Source: a bacterium
Lineage (GTDB): Bacteria; Krumholzibacteriota; Krumholzibacteriia; JACNKJ01
DNA: 64,000 nucleotides
Reading direction: 5' to 3'
NCBI GenBank assembly: GCA_024231955.1
Contig: JAAEPZ010000012.1
Location: 1 to 64,000 of the forward strand
The position numbers were made by a program, and so were the translations under genes. This document shows positions 61,224-64,000 of the stretch, piece by piece; the first letter of the stretch is position 1; each line of letters starts with the position of its first letter. Below the pieces are notes generated by a model. That model saw only the letters and a program-made list of their open reading frames with translations. It had not been told where the DNA came from and searched no databases.

Positions 61224-62309
61224 TTAATCCTCCGTGGGACTGATACGCATGTCCCCAGAAGCTGTTACAATATGAAAGGTATCCATTCCTTCGCCAAGAA
61301 GCCCCAACAGGGCCTGACGAGATACAGAATGGACCTCCAGCGGAAGTTTCCAGTGAATCGCACCGGAAGAGGTGCTCAAATCCACCTGATAATCAGCTTC
61401 TTTCGTCAGGAATACCTCCACATCGCCACTTGAACTTGTAAGATGACAGGACTGACCCGGTCCTCCAACCCCAATTACGGTAATATCGCCATTAGATGTC
61501 CGGGCTTGAACCTGACCTCCAGGTGAATCAATATAGATTTCACCGAAGATACTCACAAGACTCAAGTCTCCAGTCACACGCTCGACATTGACATCTCCCG
61601 ATTCAGTCTGGACAATAAGGTTGCTCGCAAGATCATTCGCCACCAATCCACCTGAATCGCTCTTGATCCTGACATTACCATCAATTCTCCTCAGGCGGAT
61701 ACGGCCACTGGTCACGACAATTGCCACTTCATCCCCAATATCTTCGGCCTCAAGATTGCCGCTGGTCAGCTTCAACTCAAAACGTCCCTGAAGACGTTGC
61801 GCTTCAACATCACCACTTGTCCCATTCAGCAGGATATCGCCATCCATATCCTGCACCGTCATATCACCACGAACGATGCTCGCATCCACATTGAAATCGC
61901 GCGGCAGACGAACTTTGATATCCGAGTAGATTTTGATCTTATGGAAGACTGGATCCTGCACTCTGATATCCTTTCCGGCATACCTGGGCGACAGACGCAA
62001 CCACCCTCCCTCCGGCTCCACCACCAACGACAGGCGATCGCTAATAGCCTTGATCTCCTCCTCTTTCTTCCCCCGAACGCGGAACTGAATGTCGATGAAC
62101 ACATCTTCACGATCCTCGCCGCGAATCTCAAGTTGCCCTAAGGAGTTCCTGATCATCAGCCCATGACAGGGACCAACCGGAACAGTGCGGCTTTCGCTCC
62201 GCATCACCGCTGCAGCCACAGCACAATCGATCACTCCCATAGTCAAACAGATCATTAACGCGATCTGCAAGGCAACGGGACGCATTGTGAATCTAAAGAA
62301 CCTCATCAC
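61224..62309 (-). CDS. Exported DUF4097-family beta-solenoid protein
   Basis: 361 residues. Signal peptide (to ~33) then a long DUF4097/adhesin-like beta-helix: repeats of ~20 residues such as GDILLNGTSGDVEAQRLQGR, LKLTSGNLEAEDIGDEVAIV and VTSGRIRLRRIDGNVRIKSD. DUF4097 proteins are common near ECF sigma/anti-sigma pairs; function unknown. It starts at GTG (62307-62309) or the adjacent ATG, inside the 3' end of the ECF gene (17-nt overlap), and is 5 nt upstream of the anti-sigma gene. Confidence 0.85.
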   Translation of the reverse strand: MMRFFRFTMRPVALQIALMICLTMGVIDCAVAAAVMRSESRTVPVGPCHGLMIRNSLGQLEIRGEDREDVFIDIQFRVRGKKEEEIKAISDRLSLVVEPEGGWLRLSPRYAGKDIRVQDPVFHKIKIYSDIKVRLPRDFNVDASIVRGDMTVQDMDGDILLNGTSGDVEAQRLQGRFELKLTSGNLEAEDIGDEVAIVVTSGRIRLRRIDGNVRIKSDSGGLVANDLASNLIVQTESGDVNVERVTGDLSLVSIFGEIYIDSPGGQVQARTSNGDITVIGVGGPGQSCHLTSSSGDVEVFLTKEADYQVDLSTSSGAIHWKLPLEVHSVSRQALLGLLGEGMDTFHIVTASGDMRISPTED

Positions 62310-62865
62310 GATTCAGACTCCTCTTGATATGCTCGCGAGCGCGGTGAATCCGGATCTTCACTGTACCGATCGGCAGGTCCAGTACCCGGGCAATCTCATC
62401 ATAACTCAGATCCTCACGGTGCCTCAGCAGAAGAATAGCTCGATAGTGTTCCGGCAAGGTGGCAAGGGCCTCGTTGAGTAATTGCATTTGCTCATTTGCC
62501 AGTGTCTCTTCCGAGGGTGGAGCGGTCTTCCCTGGCATCTCACGACGAAACGATCCATCACCACCCTGAATATCCTCATCCAGCGAGAAGGCGATCCGTT
62601 TCGCTTTTCGCAGATGATCGATGCACAAATTCGTAGCAATCTTGAAAATCCATGCTGAAAAACTGTACCGTTCATCGTATCGTTCCAATCGGGTAAGCGT
62701 GCGGACAAGAGCTTCTTGAGCGATATCCTCCGCCTGTCCGGAATCCCGGACCATCCGTTTGCAGTAATTCAATACGGGCCCCTGAAATCTAAGGAGGAGC
62801 GTCCGGTAACTTCTCGAGTCACCGCGGAGACAATTGCGAATTATTTCGCGATCCTCTACGCTCAC
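62293..62865 (-). CDS. ECF-type RNA polymerase sigma factor
   Basis: 190 residues with region 2 (DSGQAEDIAQEALVRTLTRLERYD, FSAWIFKIATNLCIDHLRK) and region 4 (LPEHYRAILLLRHREDLSYDEIARVLDLPIGTVKIRIHRARE) only, so an ECF sigma. The start is GTG at 62863-62865. It heads the operon ECF sigma, DUF4097, anti-sigma, exported bactofilin-like, Omp85, all with overlaps or gaps of less than 75 nt. Its control by the zf-HC2 protein is inferred from the arrangement. No ECF-type autoregulatory promoter could be identified with confidence. Confidence 0.92.
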   Translation of the reverse strand: MSVEDREIIRNCLRGDSRSYRTLLLRFQGPVLNYCKRMVRDSGQAEDIAQEALVRTLTRLERYDERYSFSAWIFKIATNLCIDHLRKAKRIAFSLDEDIQGGDGSFRREMPGKTAPPSEETLANEQMQLLNEALATLPEHYRAILLLRHREDLSYDEIARVLDLPIGTVKIRIHRAREHIKRSLNRDEVL

Positions 62866-62959
62866 CTCAATGTCCTCCTTACGGGATCAATGACAATACG
62901 TTACTCTGAATTCCTCCGAGGGTCTTCCCCAAAATTGGACAAAACGACCGGAGATGAGA

Positions 62960-63727
62960 ATGCGGGAATCTAGCACAAGACAGTTTCTTGGCCTAGCATA
63001 TGAGAAAATCAACATACTCCTGCTCTGGGGGATCATTCGCTGCTTGCCCTGGCTGATCCCCATCCTGCTGTTCACCTTTCTCCCTCATGCTCGCTTCTCA
63101 ACCGAAAACTACGCCCTTATTTTGGGGAGCGTTTGCCTCCTGTCGATCCTGATCGAACCGGCTTTGTCTGGCGCCGCTTACCATCTCGCCGATAACCTGG
63201 TTCGAAGAGACAGCCCTGACCGTAGTATATTCACCGGATTCGGACGTTACTACCTGCCCCTTCTGGCAGGCGCAATCCTTCAGCTGTTTCTGGCAGTATT
63301 CATAATTCACAACATATACCTGATGCTCGGTCCCCAAAAGGTCGCTTTCCACTTCGTTGATCTGTTTGCCCTTGGCTCCTGCTCCTGGCTGCTTTTGATG
63401 TTGAGGATCTGGCACTTTTATTTTCTCCCTCTCCTGTTCAGGCAAGAATCGCCTCTGGGTGATACTGCCAGATTGACCGTCATCCTGCTCCTTGAGAAAC
63501 CAGGGCGTACAATCCGTCATTTCGCGCTAAGACAGCTTATTGGCCTTCTGCTGATACTCTCGGGTCTCGGACCATTTTTAGCATTGGGCTCTTTTTTGCC
63601 GTTGCACGCCTGCCTCTCGGTCCGGATAGCGCTGAAACCTCACCTCCCAGAAGAGGAATATGATTCAGATGAAGAATCATCTTCCAAGCCAAAATCCTTC
63701 AAACAACTTCTCCGCCCCTGGGAGTAG
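62960..63727 (+). CDS. Polytopic membrane protein of unknown function
   Basis: About 255 residues with six or so predicted TM helices, divided into two sets (~20-70 and ~95-225). A short acidic tail at the end (EEEYDSDEESSSKPK) lies in the cytoplasm or periplasm. Start ATG at 62960 (GGAG 6 nt upstream); the ATG at 62954 would clash with the Shine-Dalgarno. Faint resemblance to DUF-type multi-helical proteins; I do not recognise it. Divergent from the ECF operon. Confidence 0.7.
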   Translation: MRESSTRQFLGLAYEKINILLLWGIIRCLPWLIPILLFTFLPHARFSTENYALILGSVCLLSILIEPALSGAAYHLADNLVRRDSPDRSIFTGFGRYYLPLLAGAILQLFLAVFIIHNIYLMLGPQKVAFHFVDLFALGSCSWLLLMLRIWHFYFLPLLFRQESPLGDTARLTVILLLEKPGRTIRHFALRQLIGLLLILSGLGPFLALGSFLPLHACLSVRIALKPHLPEEEYDSDEESSSKPKSFKQLLRPWE

Positions 63728-64000
63728 CCTACTTGCACGTCACGACATTCCATGTAGTGGATTACCCGGTTTATATACCCGGACGTATCTTGAGAACGAT
63801 CTGTTCCATAAAAGGTTTCGTTGGGTCCATATGACTAAAAGGCTACGAAAATGCCGGAGTCTGGAAAAGAGAACATACGCACTGAATTCCTGAGGAATCA
63901 TTCTTAAGTTAATTCCCGATCAGTCCGAAAAAGAGCATATACAGATTCTGGACTTGCTCTATTCTCGGCTTGCCAGAATCATGACTTCAATGATAAAAAT
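63728..64000. other. Right-edge region without a recognised gene
   Basis: A 77-codon plus-strand frame (63660-63893) overlaps the membrane-protein gene and looks like chance. The sequence is more AT-rich than the gene-dense part. Nothing else is supported. Confidence 0.35.

Noticed and set aside
63660..63893. 77-codon plus-strand frame at the right edge
   Set aside because: Overlaps the C-terminal part of the membrane-protein gene and shows no family features or ribosome-binding site.
1..64000. CRISPR arrays, tRNA/rRNA genes, transposases, prophage genes
   Set aside because: Looked for by eye; no spaced direct repeats, tRNA cloverleaf motifs, transposase or integrase signatures were found.

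Overview
The window reads as a chromosomal segment of a Gram-negative bacterium of moderately high GC. Lipid A synthesis (LpxH-type), Omp85 and other outer-membrane proteins, lipoproteins and MEP-pathway isoprenoid synthesis (IspH) all point to a double membrane. Five large secreted proteins end in a domain with the N-x-P-N-P-F-N-P core, or a diverged form of it, of FlgD/type IX-like sorting domains, and a PorV/UPF0164 homologue is present. That pattern is typical of the FCB group and neighbouring candidate phyla (for example Krumholzibacteriota, Eiseniibacteriota, Latescibacterota). This placement is inference from gene content, not a phylogeny. No rRNA, tRNA, CRISPR array, insertion sequence or prophage was recognised.

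Region by region. 1-0.9 kb: the 5' part of a secreted protein, read leftward from a near-consensus sigma-70 promoter through an unusually long leader. 1-12 kb: one leftward gene string, phoH, HD-family phosphodiesterase, ybeY, corC-like, DUF502, mgtE, recO, glyQ, glyS, ending in a strong terminator. 12-20 kb: two lipoproteins, aspS, hisS, VanZ-like, PTS EIIA, YbbR-like, a cell-wall amidase and DUF523. 20-24.7 kb: an envelope-maintenance group (HtrA protease, a primary-type sigma factor, an M23 peptidase), with lpxH on the other strand. 24.7-30.1 kb: a PorV-like protein and a huge M6-type protein whose zinc site is degenerate, then a receptor-L-like lipoprotein. 30-41 kb: a regulatory block with three NtrC-class AAA+ regulators, a histidine kinase, a small acidic secreted protein and two secreted proteins of unknown function. 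41-57.6 kb: rlmN, secreted peptidases (caspase-fold, S8, M14, HExxH), mpg, a sodium:solute symporter, a DUF4139 protein, a flippase and ispH. 57.9-62.9 kb: an ECF sigma / DUF4097 / anti-sigma / exported bactofilin-like / Omp85 operon. 62.9-63.7 kb: a membrane protein of unknown function.

Themes. Most of the window serves envelope biology: regulated proteolysis, peptidoglycan turnover, outer-membrane assembly and a secreted peptidase repertoire. Translation starts often use TTG or GTG behind a good Shine-Dalgarno, so several genes begin downstream of the first in-frame ATG. The most unusual items are (a) the sigma-70-driven pair of a small acidic exported protein and a TPR-GAF-sigma-54 activator, (b) a response regulator that has lost the GAFTGA loop, (c) the sigma/DUF4097/anti-sigma/Omp85 operon, and (d) several leader-RNA structures (long leader with a small ORF, tandem palindromes before the sigma factor, a terminator abutting the phoH start).
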